From: JAZKFT01 sp039925965
GTDB lineage: Bacteria > Bacteroidota > Bacteroidia > Chitinophagales > Chitinophagaceae
Length of the DNA stretch: 64,000 bases
NCBI GenBank assembly: GCA_039925965.1
Contig: JBDSXW010000005.1
Location: forward strand, 131,982-195,981
Direction: 5' to 3'
Below are positions 16,855-26,518 of the stretch, piece after piece. Under the pieces are notes generated by a model. It did not search any database, had not been told where the DNA came from, and saw only the letters and a list, made by a program, of their open reading frames with translations. The position numbers and the translations under genes were made by a program. Positions within the stretch are counted from its first letter, which is position 1, and the number at the start of each line of letters is the position of its first letter.

Positions 16855-17016
16855 CTAATTATTTTGTAATTTTTCGACTTGCTGATTACTCATTCCGGTA
16901 CATGATGACTGAAGAACCTCTCGGGTAGCCGCATTGTCTTTCCGCTTACTTTCAGCACCATATTTTAACCCAGAGCCTTTGGTAAACTCGTCAGCATAAT
17001 ATCGGATGACTGATAA
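16855..17016 (-). pseudogene. Short protein-like fragment of unknown family
   Basis: A 53-codon open frame on the minus strand that starts after two consecutive in-frame TAG codons and has no start codon. It contains YYADEFTKGSGLKYGAESKR and ends VLQSSCTGMSNQQVEKLQNN. The amphipathic, charged character looks like a real C-terminal helix-rich domain. No family recognised. It is 49 bases past the phosphoglucomutase stop and is probably debris. Confidence 0.25.
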
Positions 17017-17065
17017 CTACTAAATCCACATTTCTAACACCCGTTCTGGTCAGCCATAGGTAATT

Positions 17066-18712
17066 TCAAACATTGGAAATAACTGTGTCTACAACTCGTT
17101 GGGCTTCACCAATCATCTGTTGCAGATGATCCTTGCTTAAAAAGCTTTCGGCATAAATCTTATAAATGTCTTCTGTGCCGGATGGTCGTGCTGCAAACCA
17201 ACCATTTTGAGTAGTGACTTTCAAGCCGCCGATCGCGGCACCATTTCCTGGCGCTTTTGTGAGTAGATCAATGATCTTTTCGCCGGCAAAATCTTTTTGT
17301 TTGATCATATCGGGTGACAGTTTACTTAGCTTTTCTTTTTGTTCGCGGGTTGCTTTCGCTTCAACGCGGTCATAAAAAGGTTTTCCGAATTCTTTTGTAA
17401 GTTCATTATACAGGATGCCGGGGTCTTTACCCATTTTTGCAGTGATCTCGGCTGCAAGCAATGCAGGTATAATGCCATCTTTATCAGTTGTCCAAACGCT
17501 CCCATCCAATCTTGAAAAAGATGCGCCTGCACTTTCTTCCCCACCGAAGCAAAGTGACGAATCCAGCAATCCATCCACAAACCATTTAAAACCAACCGGA
17601 ACATCGTCAATCTTTCTTTTTAGTTTGGCTGCAATGCGATCAATGAGGTGGGTAGTGACAACCGTTTTACCAATAGCCGATTCTTTATTCCAATCCGGGC
17701 GGTGCTGTAACAGGTAAGAAACTGCCACGGATAAATAATGATTGGGGTTTAAGAGTCCTGAACTTTTAGTAACAATACCATGGCGGTCATGATCGGTATC
17801 ACAGGCAAAACAAATATCATAATTGCCCTTTTTTGCAATCAGTCTTTGCATCGCGTACGGAGATGAAGGATCCATACGGATTTGGCCGTCCCAGTCTACG
17901 GTCATAAAGCTAAAAGTAGGGTCAACCAATTTGTTAACAACCGTAAGATTGAGTTTGTATCGATCCGCAATGGCTTGCCAGTAATGAACACCGGCACCGC
18001 CTAAAGGATCAACACCAATGCTAATTTTCGAATCCCGGATCAGTTTCATGTCGATAACATTCCCGAGATCACTGATATAAGTATTTAGAAAATCATATCG
18101 ATGGGTTGTAGCAGCAGCCAATGCTTTTTTAAACGAAGTTCTTTTAACTGATTGACAATTCTTTCGAAGCAATTCGTTCGCTTTTTCTTCTATCCAATTC
18201 GTAACGGTACCGGACGCAGGTCCGCCATTAGGAGGATTGTATTTAAACCCACCATCATCCGGAGGATTGTGAGATGGCGTAATCACAATACCATCTGCCA
18301 AACCTGTGCATCGTTGTTTATTGTATTGTAAGATGGCATGGGAAATCGTTGGTGTGGGTGTATACTCATCGTTTGTCGCAATCATGACTTCAACATTATT
18401 TGCGGCCAACACCTCCATCGTGGTAGCAAAAGCGGGTGCAGACAAGGCATGCGTATCAAACCCTACATACATGGGGCCGTCAATATTTTGCTCTTTACGG
18501 TAAAAACAAATGGCTTGCGTGATAGCAAGAATATGATTTTCATTAAAGGAATTGTTGAAGGATGATCCCCGGTGACCTGAAGTACCGAATGCGACCCGCT
18601 CAATGGGAATTTGAACATCAGGTATGCCCGAAAAATAAGCTGTAACAAGCCTGGGAACATTTACTAACATCTGTGGTTCTGCCGGTTTTCCGGCATGCGG
18701 ATCTATTATCAT
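17066..18712 (-). CDS. pgm: Alpha-D-glucose phosphate-specific phosphoglucomutase
   Basis: A 548-residue cytoplasmic enzyme interconverting glucose 1-phosphate and glucose 6-phosphate. Landmarks are VAFGTSGHRGSSFNNSFNE near the N-terminus, the phosphoserine loop GIVITPSHNPPDDGGFKYN (about residues 140-160), the metal-binding loop CDTDHDRHG (about 300), GFKWFVDGLLDSSLCFGGEE for sugar specificity and the phosphate-binding RPSGTEDIYKIYAES at the C-terminus. All are intact. Length matches the bacterial Pgm of this type. It is the last gene of the long minus-strand cluster, 8 bases after rpiB, and supplies or drains the glucose-6-phosphate used by Zwf. Confidence 0.96.
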   Translation of the reverse strand: MIIDPHAGKPAEPQMLVNVPRLVTAYFSGIPDVQIPIERVAFGTSGHRGSSFNNSFNENHILAITQAICFYRKEQNIDGPMYVGFDTHALSAPAFATTMEVLAANNVEVMIATNDEYTPTPTISHAILQYNKQRCTGLADGIVITPSHNPPDDGGFKYNPPNGGPASGTVTNWIEEKANELLRKNCQSVKRTSFKKALAAATTHRYDFLNTYISDLGNVIDMKLIRDSKISIGVDPLGGAGVHYWQAIADRYKLNLTVVNKLVDPTFSFMTVDWDGQIRMDPSSPYAMQRLIAKKGNYDICFACDTDHDRHGIVTKSSGLLNPNHYLSVAVSYLLQHRPDWNKESAIGKTVVTTHLIDRIAAKLKRKIDDVPVGFKWFVDGLLDSSLCFGGEESAGASFSRLDGSVWTTDKDGIIPALLAAEITAKMGKDPGILYNELTKEFGKPFYDRVEAKATREQKEKLSKLSPDMIKQKDFAGEKIIDLLTKAPGNGAAIGGLKVTTQNGWFAARPSGTEDIYKIYAESFLSKDHLQQMIGEAQRVVDTVISNV

Positions 18713-18720
18713 CTATATTT

Positions 18721-19209
18721 CTATTTATTGCCGTTTTCAATCGCGGCCACTTTTGCCAGCCTGCGATTGTGTCTTACAGCACCGCTAAATGTAGCATTCA
18801 GGAAAATATTTACCAGATCGCCAGCGAAGGAATGAGTAATAACACGGCCGCCAAGGCAGATAATATTCATATTATCATCTTCAACACCCTGTTGTGCCGA
18901 AAATTTTTCTGTAATCAGGCAGCCTCGTACGCCGGCAACTTTGTTTACTGCAATACAGGCTCCGACTCCGCTGCCACAAACTGCTATACCACGTCCCACT
19001 GTACCATTTGCTACGGCATCAGCCAGGGGAATTACAAAATCAGGGTAGTCATCATCGTTCTTCAACTCATCGTCGCCAAAGTCTATTACTTCGTTGTTGG
19101 TATCGATCAGCATTTTTACGAGATATACTTTCAGGTCAAACCCACCATGATCTGCTGCGATGCCTATCGGTAATCGTTTACCGGTCGCATTTTCTCCATC
19201 TTTAATCAT
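18721..19209 (-). CDS. rpiB: Ribose-5-phosphate isomerase B (RpiB/LacAB family)
   Basis: A 162-residue isomerase that interconverts ribulose 5-phosphate and ribose 5-phosphate. The family motifs are visible: PIGIAADHGGFDLKVYLV near the N-terminus, VIDFGDDELKNDDDYPDFVI, and the signature GIAVCGSGVGACIAVNKVAG, with Cys in the CGSG loop as in RpiB. The extra NNDD-like acidic insert is mild. It is followed by pgm after 8 bases and preceded by pgl with a 57-base gap. The context, directly after Zwf-Pgl-Gnd, supports the ribulose-5-phosphate reaction over tagatose or allose phosphate isomerisation. Confidence 0.92.
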   Translation of the reverse strand: MIKDGENATGKRLPIGIAADHGGFDLKVYLVKMLIDTNNEVIDFGDDELKNDDDYPDFVIPLADAVANGTVGRGIAVCGSGVGACIAVNKVAGVRGCLITEKFSAQQGVEDDNMNIICLGGRVITHSFAGDLVNIFLNATFSGAVRHNRRLAKVAAIENGNK

Positions 19210-19266
19210 CGTTATTTCATTTACAAACCTATTTATGGCGGCTGCTACGCTTAAATTTAAACTGCA

Positions 19267-20022
19267 TTATTGATCAGCTTCTGCCGGCAATAATGCCGCA
19301 GCGTTTTTATCGATAAACCAATATAAACTACCGTCTTTAGCTTTGATTATCTGTGCAGGAAATTTATCTGGCTGCCGGGCACCACTCAAAATAGTCTTTA
19401 AAATTGCTGCCTTACTTTCTCCCACTACAAGGAAAATAATATTATGAGCGTTATTAATTAAACCAGGTGTCATAGTAATGCGGAACATATTCTGTTCTGC
19501 TACGTACACCTCTTTAATCAGCCTTGTATTTTCAAACACAACATCAGTTCCTGGAAATAATGAGGCAGTGTGGCCATTTTCGCCAAGGCCAAGAAGAATC
19601 AGGTCAAAGCGGGGTATAGCTTCTCCAAAGAATTTCTTTATTATGATTTCATATGCTTCAGCGGCCCTGGCTGGCGCTACATCTACAGGAATCGGGTTGA
19701 TATTTATCGCTGGTATATCAATATGATCAAGCAATAAAGTCTTCGCCATATTTGCGTTGTTTTGTTTGTCATTTGCTGGCACACAACGTTCATCTCCCCA
19801 AAAGATATAGGTATTTTTCCATGGCATCCGTTCACTGTAGGTGGGTTCAGCAAGAAGGCTATATAAATTCTCCGGAGTTTGCCCGCCGGAAAGTGAAAGC
19901 GTGAATCTGCCTTTTTCCGCAACTGATTTTTCCGCAAGTGCAATGATGAATGCTGCTGCTGCCTTTGTAATAGCATCTTCAGTTTGGAACACTTCCAGCT
20001 TATATGTTAGTTGTGGTGTCAT
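19267..20022 (-). CDS. pgl: 6-phosphogluconolactonase
   Basis: A 251-residue enzyme of the NagB/DevB superfamily that hydrolyses 6-phosphogluconolactone to 6-phosphogluconate. Seen are RFTLSLSGGQTPENLYSLL (phosphate-binding loop), NTYIFWGDERCVP, FDLILLGLGENGHTASLFPG and the RITMTPGLINNAHNIIFLVV segment, which are the DevB hallmarks. Its ATG overlaps the zwf stop by four bases (ATGA), implying translational coupling, so both enzymes of the lactone step are made together. Confidence 0.95.
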   Translation of the reverse strand: MTPQLTYKLEVFQTEDAITKAAAAFIIALAEKSVAEKGRFTLSLSGGQTPENLYSLLAEPTYSERMPWKNTYIFWGDERCVPANDKQNNANMAKTLLLDHIDIPAININPIPVDVAPARAAEAYEIIIKKFFGEAIPRFDLILLGLGENGHTASLFPGTDVVFENTRLIKEVYVAEQNMFRITMTPGLINNAHNIIFLVVGESKAAILKTILSGARQPDKFPAQIIKAKDGSLYWFIDKNAAALLPAEADQ

Positions 20023-21536
20023 TTGTTATCGGGCGGCATTACAACCCAGCTGTGGCCGTCTTTAGCAATAAGTGCTTCGGCATCTTCAGGTCCCTGCATG
20101 CCAGCTGCGTAGTTTGGAAAATTTACGGACGGATTATTATCCCAGGTATTGATGATGGGCATCAACGCTTTCCATGCAGATTCTACCTGATCCGCACGCA
20201 TAAACAGCGTAGAGTCACCTTCCATTATATCCAGCAGTAAAGTTTCATAGGCTTCTGGTGTCCCCGATGTATAAGAGTCATCATAGTTGAATTTCATATC
20301 AACCGGATAAAGTAGCATTTTAAGGCCGGGGCGCTTTGCCTGGAATTGCAGCTGAATGCCCATATGCGGTTGAATATGCAGCATCAGTGTATTTGTCTGC
20401 CAGTGTCCCCTTGCTTCCGCGGGAAACGATTGATGGGGTACTGGTTTGAATTTAATAGTAATAATAGAAATGGTCTCGTTCAACCGCTTGCCAGTGCGCA
20501 AATAGAAAGGCACATCCTGCCAGCGCCAATTATCAATAAATAATTTTACGGCTGCAAATGTCTCTTTGTTTGATTCTTGATTTACATCAGGTTCCTGGCG
20601 GTAACCAACTACTTTTTTGCCTTGTATCCACCCCGCGCCATACTGGCCACGAACGGAATATTCATACACTTCATCGAGATGAATTTTTCGCAGCGCATTC
20701 AACACATCAACTTTCCGGTTACGTACTTCATCAGCTTCAAAAGAAACAGGTGGTTCCATTGAAATTAAACAAAGCAGTTGCAAAAGATGGTTCTGTATCA
20801 TGTCACGTAAGGCACCGGCAGTCTCATAATAGTTTCCCCTGTTCTCTACACCCAATTGTTCCGCTACGGTTATCTGCACGCTGTCGATATAATTTCGGTT
20901 CCAAATGGGTTCAAACATTGCATTGGCAAAACGGAAAGCCAATATATTCTGCACAGTCTCTTTACCTAGGTAATGATCAATACGGTAGATCTGCGATTCA
21001 TCAAAAATTGTGTGCAGCATGTCGTTCAGGTGTTTGGCACTTTCGAGGTCATGGCCAAAAGGTTTTTCAACAACAATGCGGCTTTTCTGTTTATTTTTTG
21101 CAAGGCCGGAAGCCGCTATTTTGCTGGCAATTTCTTCAAATGAATTGGGCGGCACTGCCAGGTAGAATAACCTGTTTACGGTAACCTTCCATTCTTTTTC
21201 AAAAGCTTTTATCTGCTTTTCTACTGCAGCGTAGGTTGAGCTTTTATTAAATTCCCCTGCCTGGTAATTGAGATATTTTGCAAACCGGTCCCATTCGGCT
21301 TTTTTAGTTTTTCCCCTACGAGAAAATTTGTCCACGCCTTCATGTAAACGCTTATTAAAAGCTTCACCTGTAAGTTTTGTACGGCTCACACCAATTAAGG
21401 CAAATTGGTCCGGCACCCAATTATCAAGGTACAGATTATAAATGGCCGGTATTAGTTTGCGCCAGGTAAGATCGCCGGTTGCACCGAGGATGATGATGAC
21501 AGTTGGGCCAGGTTTAATTGTTGGTGTTGATTCCAT
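20019..21536 (-). CDS. zwf: Glucose-6-phosphate 1-dehydrogenase
   Basis: A 505-residue NAD(P)-dependent dehydrogenase that oxidises glucose 6-phosphate to 6-phosphogluconolactone. The start ATG at 21536 gives MESTPTIKPGPTVIIILGAT; an upstream extension would overlap gnd and is rejected. The Rossmann motif GATGDLTWRKLIPAIY is followed by RIVVEKPFGHDLESAK and the substrate and catalytic signature IYRIDHYLGKETVQN, with FANAMFEPIWNRNYIDSVQI and YYETAGALRDMIQNHLLQLL. Length is normal. The ATG comes one base after the gnd stop codon and the end overlaps pgl, so gnd-zwf-pgl form a tightly coupled unit covering the oxidative branch. Confidence 0.97.
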   Translation of the reverse strand: MESTPTIKPGPTVIIILGATGDLTWRKLIPAIYNLYLDNWVPDQFALIGVSRTKLTGEAFNKRLHEGVDKFSRRGKTKKAEWDRFAKYLNYQAGEFNKSSTYAAVEKQIKAFEKEWKVTVNRLFYLAVPPNSFEEIASKIAASGLAKNKQKSRIVVEKPFGHDLESAKHLNDMLHTIFDESQIYRIDHYLGKETVQNILAFRFANAMFEPIWNRNYIDSVQITVAEQLGVENRGNYYETAGALRDMIQNHLLQLLCLISMEPPVSFEADEVRNRKVDVLNALRKIHLDEVYEYSVRGQYGAGWIQGKKVVGYRQEPDVNQESNKETFAAVKLFIDNWRWQDVPFYLRTGKRLNETISIITIKFKPVPHQSFPAEARGHWQTNTLMLHIQPHMGIQLQFQAKRPGLKMLLYPVDMKFNYDDSYTSGTPEAYETLLLDIMEGDSTLFMRADQVESAWKALMPIINTWDNNPSVNFPNYAAGMQGPEDAEALIAKDGHSWVVMPPDNK

Positions 21537-21537
21537 A

Positions 21538-22959
21538 TTAACTATTATTTGGGTTCCATTGTGTGTGAAAAATTCCTTCCTTATCGATGCGCTCATAAGT
21601 ATGAGCACCAAAATAATCACGCTGAGCCTGTAGTAAATTTGCCGGCAACCAGGCACTACGGTAGCTGTCGTAATAAGCCAGTGACATCATCATGGCAGGC
21701 AAGGGAATACCGTTCTCCACAGCTTCCCGGACTATATCACGAATTCCCTTTTCCGAATGCTGTAATTTTTTAGCCAGTACATTGTTTATCATCAGATTCG
21801 GCAAGCCTGGTTCCTCCGAAAAAGCGATATGGATATCTTCCAGCAAAGCAGCCCGGATAATACAACCTCCTCGCCAGATCTTTGCGATATTTTCCAATTT
21901 GAGATCATATTCATATTTTTTAGAGGCAGCCTGCAAAAGGGCCATTCCCTGTGCGTACACTGTAATCATCGAAAAATATAGTGCCTGCTCCAACGTCGCG
22001 ACCAAGTTAGTCTTTTCGGCAGTCAATTTAATATCAGGTCCCTGCAGTTTTTGGGAAGCGACTTCCCGTTCCTTTTTTAACCCCGACATATCCCGCATGG
22101 CAACAGCAATATCGATAACCGGGATGGGAACCTGCAAATTTATAGCGTCTTCTGAGGTCCAGCCGCCTGTGCCTTTTTGTTTTGCACTGTCGAGGATCAT
22201 ATCAACAAGACTGTTGTTGATGAGGTCATCCTTCTGCGAAAAAATATCAGCCGTTATCTCAATTAAAAATGACTGGAGCATTCCCCTGTTCCAGTCTGAA
22301 AATAAATGATGCAGTTCCTCATTATTCAATTTGCCAAAGGACTTTAATAAATGATACGCCTCTGCAATTACCTGCATAATTCCGTATTCAATACCATTAT
22401 GCACCATTTTTACATAATGCCCTGCAGAGCCGGGACCAAGCCAGGTTACACAAGGTTCGTTACTCACTTTTGCCGAAATTGATTCCAACATAGGTCCCAC
22501 TCGGGCATAAGTCTCTTTTGGTCCGCCCGGCATGATGCTTGGCCCGTAACGTGCCCCCGACTCCCCTCCCGAAATACCAACGCCCATAAAATGGATAGCT
22601 GAGCTGGCCAATGATTTAATGCGGTTATCGGTATCCGTAAAATGGGAATTACCGCAATCCATCAACAGGTCATCTTCCGATAAAAAAGGCTTTAATTCAT
22701 TGATAACATCATCTACAATTTTCCCGGCAGGCACCAACATCATAATCACTTTAGGAGTCTTCAATGCCTTTAGAAATTCATCCAGATTTGAAGTCGCAAA
22801 TATTTTGTCATTTCCGGCTTCTTTATTAAGTGTTTCAACCTGGGAATTATTTTTATCAAACCCAATAACGCTATATCCATGATCGCTCATATTGTATACC
22901 AGGTTGCGCCCCATGGTACCGAGGCCAATCATTCCATAGTCGAATTTTTGTACTGTCAT
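21538..22959 (-). CDS. gnd: 6-phosphogluconate dehydrogenase, decarboxylating
   Basis: A 473-residue enzyme oxidising 6-phosphogluconate to ribulose 5-phosphate and CO2. The ATG at 22959 (MTVQKFDYGMIGLGTMGRNL) is preferred to a GTG ten codons upstream because it places the Rossmann GLGTMGRN motif at the usual distance. Later motifs include GISGGESGARYGPSIMPGG, the catalytic-type lysine in HYVKMVHNGIEYGIMQVIAE, and KGTGGWTSEDAINLQVPIPV with a GGCIIRA segment. The C-terminal ANLLQAQRDYFGAHTYERI is intact. Length matches the long, dimeric form of Gnd. The gene is followed immediately by zwf. Confidence 0.97.
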   Translation of the reverse strand: MTVQKFDYGMIGLGTMGRNLVYNMSDHGYSVIGFDKNNSQVETLNKEAGNDKIFATSNLDEFLKALKTPKVIMMLVPAGKIVDDVINELKPFLSEDDLLMDCGNSHFTDTDNRIKSLASSAIHFMGVGISGGESGARYGPSIMPGGPKETYARVGPMLESISAKVSNEPCVTWLGPGSAGHYVKMVHNGIEYGIMQVIAEAYHLLKSFGKLNNEELHHLFSDWNRGMLQSFLIEITADIFSQKDDLINNSLVDMILDSAKQKGTGGWTSEDAINLQVPIPVIDIAVAMRDMSGLKKEREVASQKLQGPDIKLTAEKTNLVATLEQALYFSMITVYAQGMALLQAASKKYEYDLKLENIAKIWRGGCIIRAALLEDIHIAFSEEPGLPNLMINNVLAKKLQHSEKGIRDIVREAVENGIPLPAMMMSLAYYDSYRSAWLPANLLQAQRDYFGAHTYERIDKEGIFHTQWNPNNS

Positions 22960-23059
22960 TTTTTTTGTTTGAAGGTGATTATTTTCCACAAGATACTGAA
23001 TGAAATGTACGATAAGCTAAACCAATAACCTTCCTTAGTTTGGCGTTTTGTGCCAACCT

Positions 23060-23248
23060 TTAACTCCCACTTTTATTTTTGGTTAACGGCTGGGGTATCA
23101 TACGAAGGTCCGTGCTTCGCTGTTCTTCATATTCCTCAGGGAAGCTTGGATTTGCGCTTCCCTGTTCAGTTTTCTTTGGAGGTGTTACAGTTTCCTTTTC
23201 CATAGCCTCACTATTTTCGGATGACTCGTCAATAGTATTCTTTTTCAT
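23060..23248 (-). CDS. Small charged hypothetical protein
   Basis: A 62-residue, highly charged frame (MKKNTIDESSENSEAMEKET ... LTKNKSGS) rich in Glu, Lys, Ser and Pro, with no hydrophobic core, so probably disordered. It lies between the transketolase stop (45 bases) and gnd (101 bases) on the same strand, which is its main support. An overlapping frame on the other strand is less plausible. No family recognised; it might equally be a chance frame in an operon spacer. Confidence 0.4.
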   Translation of the reverse strand: MKKNTIDESSENSEAMEKETVTPPKKTEQGSANPSFPEEYEEQRSTDLRMIPQPLTKNKSGS

Positions 23249-23293
23249 GTTCTATCAGTTTAAATGATATCTCAACTAAGGGTATCGTTTGTA

Positions 23294-25303
23294 TTACTGT
23301 GAAATCAAAGCTTTCGCTCTATTTACCACATGCTCCGCGGTGAAGCCATATTCTTTCATCAATTCTTCAGCTGGCGCTGATTCTCCAAATCCGTTAATTC
23401 CAATTATATCGCCTTCGTCGGTTATATATTTATGCCAGCCTAATGGCGATCCTGCTTCTACTGCCAATCTTTTCCGCAATGTCTGTGGAAATATTTTTTC
23501 TTTATAAGCCTTATCCTGCTTTTCAAATAATTCCCAGGATGGCATACTAACAATCCTTGCAGCTATGTTTTGTTCTTTTAATTGTTGCTGTGCTGCCAAC
23601 AACAACTGAACTTCCGAACCCGTACCAATTAAGATAATGTCGGGTTTTGTTGCCGGTTCCGAGAGGATATAGGCGCCCTTTTCCAGCTCAACAGCCTGGG
23701 TATATTTTTCCTGATCAATTACTGGAATTCCCTGACGGGTTAGAATTAATGCGACGGGGCCGCCGGAATGTTCAAGTGCTACCCGCCAGGCTTGAACGGT
23801 TTCGTTGGCATCTGCCGGCCGGATTACTGTGACGTTTGGAACAGAACGTAAACCGATCAATTGTTCTACAGGCTGATGGGTGGTACCGTCTTCACCCAAA
23901 GCGATACTATCATGGGTAAAAACATATACCGTACGAATTTTCATAATGGCCGCCAACCGGATGGGTGGCCGCATATAATCAGAAAATATCAGAAAAGTGG
24001 CACCGTAAGGAATGATGAATTTACTGAGCGCTAATCCATTCAAGATAGCACCCATGGCATGTTCCCTGATGCCAAAATGAAAATTTCGTCCTTCATGATT
24101 TTCAGCTGAAAATGATTGGTATTTATCCAGATTGGTATCAGTCGACGGAGCAAGATCGGCGGAGCCCCCAATTAAATTTGGCAGATATTCGGCTATTGCA
24201 TTTAATACTTTGCCAGATGCTTTACGTGTCGCCATTTCCTGGCCTGGCTTAAATACCGGCAAGTTTTGCTTCCACCCTTCGGGTAATTTGCCGGTGCTGA
24301 ACAACTCGTATTCATTAGCTAGTGCAGTATATTTTTCTTTGTAACTTTTATAAAGATCGTTCCATTCCTTTTCTTTATCTAGTCCTTTCTTACCTGCTTC
24401 ACGATAATAATTTAATACGTCGTCAGGCACTACAAAATATTTATCGGGATCAAAACCGAAATTTTCTTTTACAAGTTTCACTTCCGGTTCGCCTAACGGA
24501 GAACCGTGAGCAGCGGCGGTGTTTTCTTTATTGGGGCTGCCATAACCAATATGGGTCCGCACTTTTATCAGGGAAGGCCGATCAGTTTCTTTTTGCGCAT
24601 TTTTTACTGCTCCTGATAGCGCCTCCAGATCATTCCCATCTGCAAGTACCTGTACATGCCACCCATAAGCTTCAAAGCGCTGCGCCAGGTCTTCATCAAA
24701 TGTCACATTCGTATTTCCCTCAATAGTTATATGGTTATCGTCATACAAATAGATCATGTTGCCTAACTGAAGATGACCGGCTATCGAAGCGGCTTCAGAA
24801 CTAATTCCTTCCATCATGTCGCCGTCGCTGCAAATAGTGTAAATCTTATAGTTGAATAGGTCAAATCCAGGTTTATTATACCGCGCTGCCAGGTATTTTT
24901 GTGCAATGGCAAACCCCACACCGTTGGCAAATCCTTGTCCTAAGGGGCCGGTCGTTACTTCAATACCCGGTGTCAGTCCGTATTCAGGATGGCCTGCCGT
25001 TTTACTGTGCAATTGCCGGAATTTTTTTATATCGTCCAGCGTGATGGAATAGCCTGTCAGGTATAAAAAACTATACTGCAGCATGCAGGCATGGCCGCAG
25101 GATAAAATAAACCGGTCCCTGTTTGCCCATTCAGTATTTTGGGGGTTGTAGTTCATGCTTTCCGCCCATAGCACATGGCCAATTGGCGCAAGCCCCATAG
25201 GTGTACCGGGATGCCCGGAATTTGCTTTTTGTACTGCATCCGCAGCGAGTATGCGAACAGTATTGATCCCGACCTGCTCAATCGTTTCTGTTGTGCGTTC
25301 CAT
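23294..25303 (-). CDS. tkt: Transketolase
   Basis: A 669-residue thiamine-diphosphate enzyme moving two-carbon units between sugar phosphates. The start at 25303 (MERTTETIEQVGINTVRILA) is chosen over an ATG three codons upstream. Landmarks are ANSGHPGTPMGLAPIGHVLW, GPLGQGFANGVGFAIAQKYL, the ThDP motif CSDGDMMEGISSEAASIAGH ending in DNHITIEGNT, then VRTHIGYGSPNKENTAAAHG, FGIREHAMGAILNG and VFTHDSIALGEDGTTHQPVE. These cover the PP, Pyr and C-terminal domains. It would link the pentose products of Gnd/RpiB to fructose 6-phosphate and glyceraldehyde 3-phosphate, and provides the xylulose 5-phosphate pool for phosphoketolase. Confidence 0.97.
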   Translation of the reverse strand: MERTTETIEQVGINTVRILAADAVQKANSGHPGTPMGLAPIGHVLWAESMNYNPQNTEWANRDRFILSCGHACMLQYSFLYLTGYSITLDDIKKFRQLHSKTAGHPEYGLTPGIEVTTGPLGQGFANGVGFAIAQKYLAARYNKPGFDLFNYKIYTICSDGDMMEGISSEAASIAGHLQLGNMIYLYDDNHITIEGNTNVTFDEDLAQRFEAYGWHVQVLADGNDLEALSGAVKNAQKETDRPSLIKVRTHIGYGSPNKENTAAAHGSPLGEPEVKLVKENFGFDPDKYFVVPDDVLNYYREAGKKGLDKEKEWNDLYKSYKEKYTALANEYELFSTGKLPEGWKQNLPVFKPGQEMATRKASGKVLNAIAEYLPNLIGGSADLAPSTDTNLDKYQSFSAENHEGRNFHFGIREHAMGAILNGLALSKFIIPYGATFLIFSDYMRPPIRLAAIMKIRTVYVFTHDSIALGEDGTTHQPVEQLIGLRSVPNVTVIRPADANETVQAWRVALEHSGGPVALILTRQGIPVIDQEKYTQAVELEKGAYILSEPATKPDIILIGTGSEVQLLLAAQQQLKEQNIAARIVSMPSWELFEKQDKAYKEKIFPQTLRKRLAVEAGSPLGWHKYITDEGDIIGINGFGESAPAEELMKEYGFTAEHVVNRAKALISQ

Positions 25304-25351
25304 GCCAATCATTTAAGCGTTTTTCTATAGTGAATAATTGTCCATCAAAGA

Positions 25352-26368
25352 CTATTCCAAATCTACATTGTATTCGCCAGCTCTGGCTGCTGCATCTAGT
25401 TTAGCACGTCTGTACAATAACTGCTGGGCTTCTTTCACATTGGTTTCCTGCCCTTTCCATATATCTAAAGCGGGTTGCTGAATAGCTCTTGCAAAAGAAT
25501 ACGTCACTATCCAGGGCAGTTGGCTTTTAAAATTTTTATTGATTGCATTCAAATGTGCCGAAGCTTCCTGTGGTGACTGCCCGCCGGATAAAAATGCAAT
25601 CGCCGGCATAGCCGCCGGAACGGATGCCAGCAAACAATTTACGGTGGCAGCAGCCACATCATCCATACTATTTTGAGTATCACAGCCAGTTCCAGCTGTT
25701 ATCATATTCGGCTTTAATATCATCCCCTCCAAATCAATTTTAAATTGAAACAACTGGTAAAAAAGCATTTTCAAAACCCGCTCTGTTACATCATAACATT
25801 GTTGTATGGTATGATTGCCAGTCATTAGCACCTCCGGCTCTACAATGGGCACAACGCCAGCTTCCTGGCATAGTGCTGCATATCGGGCAAGTGCGTGTAG
25901 GTTCGCTTTGATGCATGCGGTAGTTGGAGCATCGTCGCCGATTGATATAACACCCCGCCACTTGGCAAAACGAGCACCCATCTTTTTATATTCCTGCAAA
26001 CGTTCACGCAAACCATCCAGCCCTTCTGTAACTTTTTCATTGGGAAAACCTGCCATCGCTTTGGCCCCAGAATCAACTTTTACCCCCGGTATAATCCCTG
26101 CATTAATTAAGAAATCTGCGAAAGGAACACCATCTTTTGTTTGCTGCCTGATGGTTTCATCATACAATATCGCACCGCCAATGCTTTCATTTAAACCGGG
26201 AGTTGTAACAATGAGTTCACGATAGCTACGCCGCATCTCCACTGTTTGCGGAATGCCTTCGGCTGCAAAACGTTTATTACAGGTCCCGGTACTTTCATCC
26301 ATTGCCAGCAACCCTTTGTTCCCGGCAAAGAGTTGGTATATAGTTTCTTTTAATATTTTATGATCCAT
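25352..26368 (-). CDS. fba: Class I fructose-bisphosphate aldolase
   Basis: A 338-residue Schiff-base aldolase of the classical animal/plant type rather than the zinc-dependent class II more common in bacteria. It shows GLLAMDESTGTCNKRFAAEG, RRSYRELIVTTPGLNESIGG, PGVKVDSGAKAMAG, KWRGVISIGDD, VPIVEPEVL and the catalytic-lysine segment EGMILKPNMITAGTG, then FLSGGQSPQEASAHLNAIN and a YNVDLE C-terminus. It cleaves or forms fructose 1,6-bisphosphate. In this cluster, with transketolase and phosphoketolase, it could recycle triose phosphate to hexose and feed the oxidative pathway again. It is 49 bases upstream of tkt. Confidence 0.93.
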   Translation of the reverse strand: MDHKILKETIYQLFAGNKGLLAMDESTGTCNKRFAAEGIPQTVEMRRSYRELIVTTPGLNESIGGAILYDETIRQQTKDGVPFADFLINAGIIPGVKVDSGAKAMAGFPNEKVTEGLDGLRERLQEYKKMGARFAKWRGVISIGDDAPTTACIKANLHALARYAALCQEAGVVPIVEPEVLMTGNHTIQQCYDVTERVLKMLFYQLFQFKIDLEGMILKPNMITAGTGCDTQNSMDDVAAATVNCLLASVPAAMPAIAFLSGGQSPQEASAHLNAINKNFKSQLPWIVTYSFARAIQQPALDIWKGQETNVKEAQQLLYRRAKLDAAARAGEYNVDLE

Positions 26369-26518
26369 TTTATTTTTTTTAATAGTTTCGGGCTAGTATA
26401 ATAACGATGTTAAAGACGCCATCTTTTTTGACTTCTGGTTATGGGAGCTTATATACCCATCTTTGATTACGAATACACTAAATCCCACAATACAACTTTA
26501 TAGATTGCAGCGGGACAA

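Noticed and set aside
20558..21184. 208-codon plus-strand frame opposite zwf
   Set aside because: Shadow of the zwf gene, which carries all G6PD motifs in the other direction.
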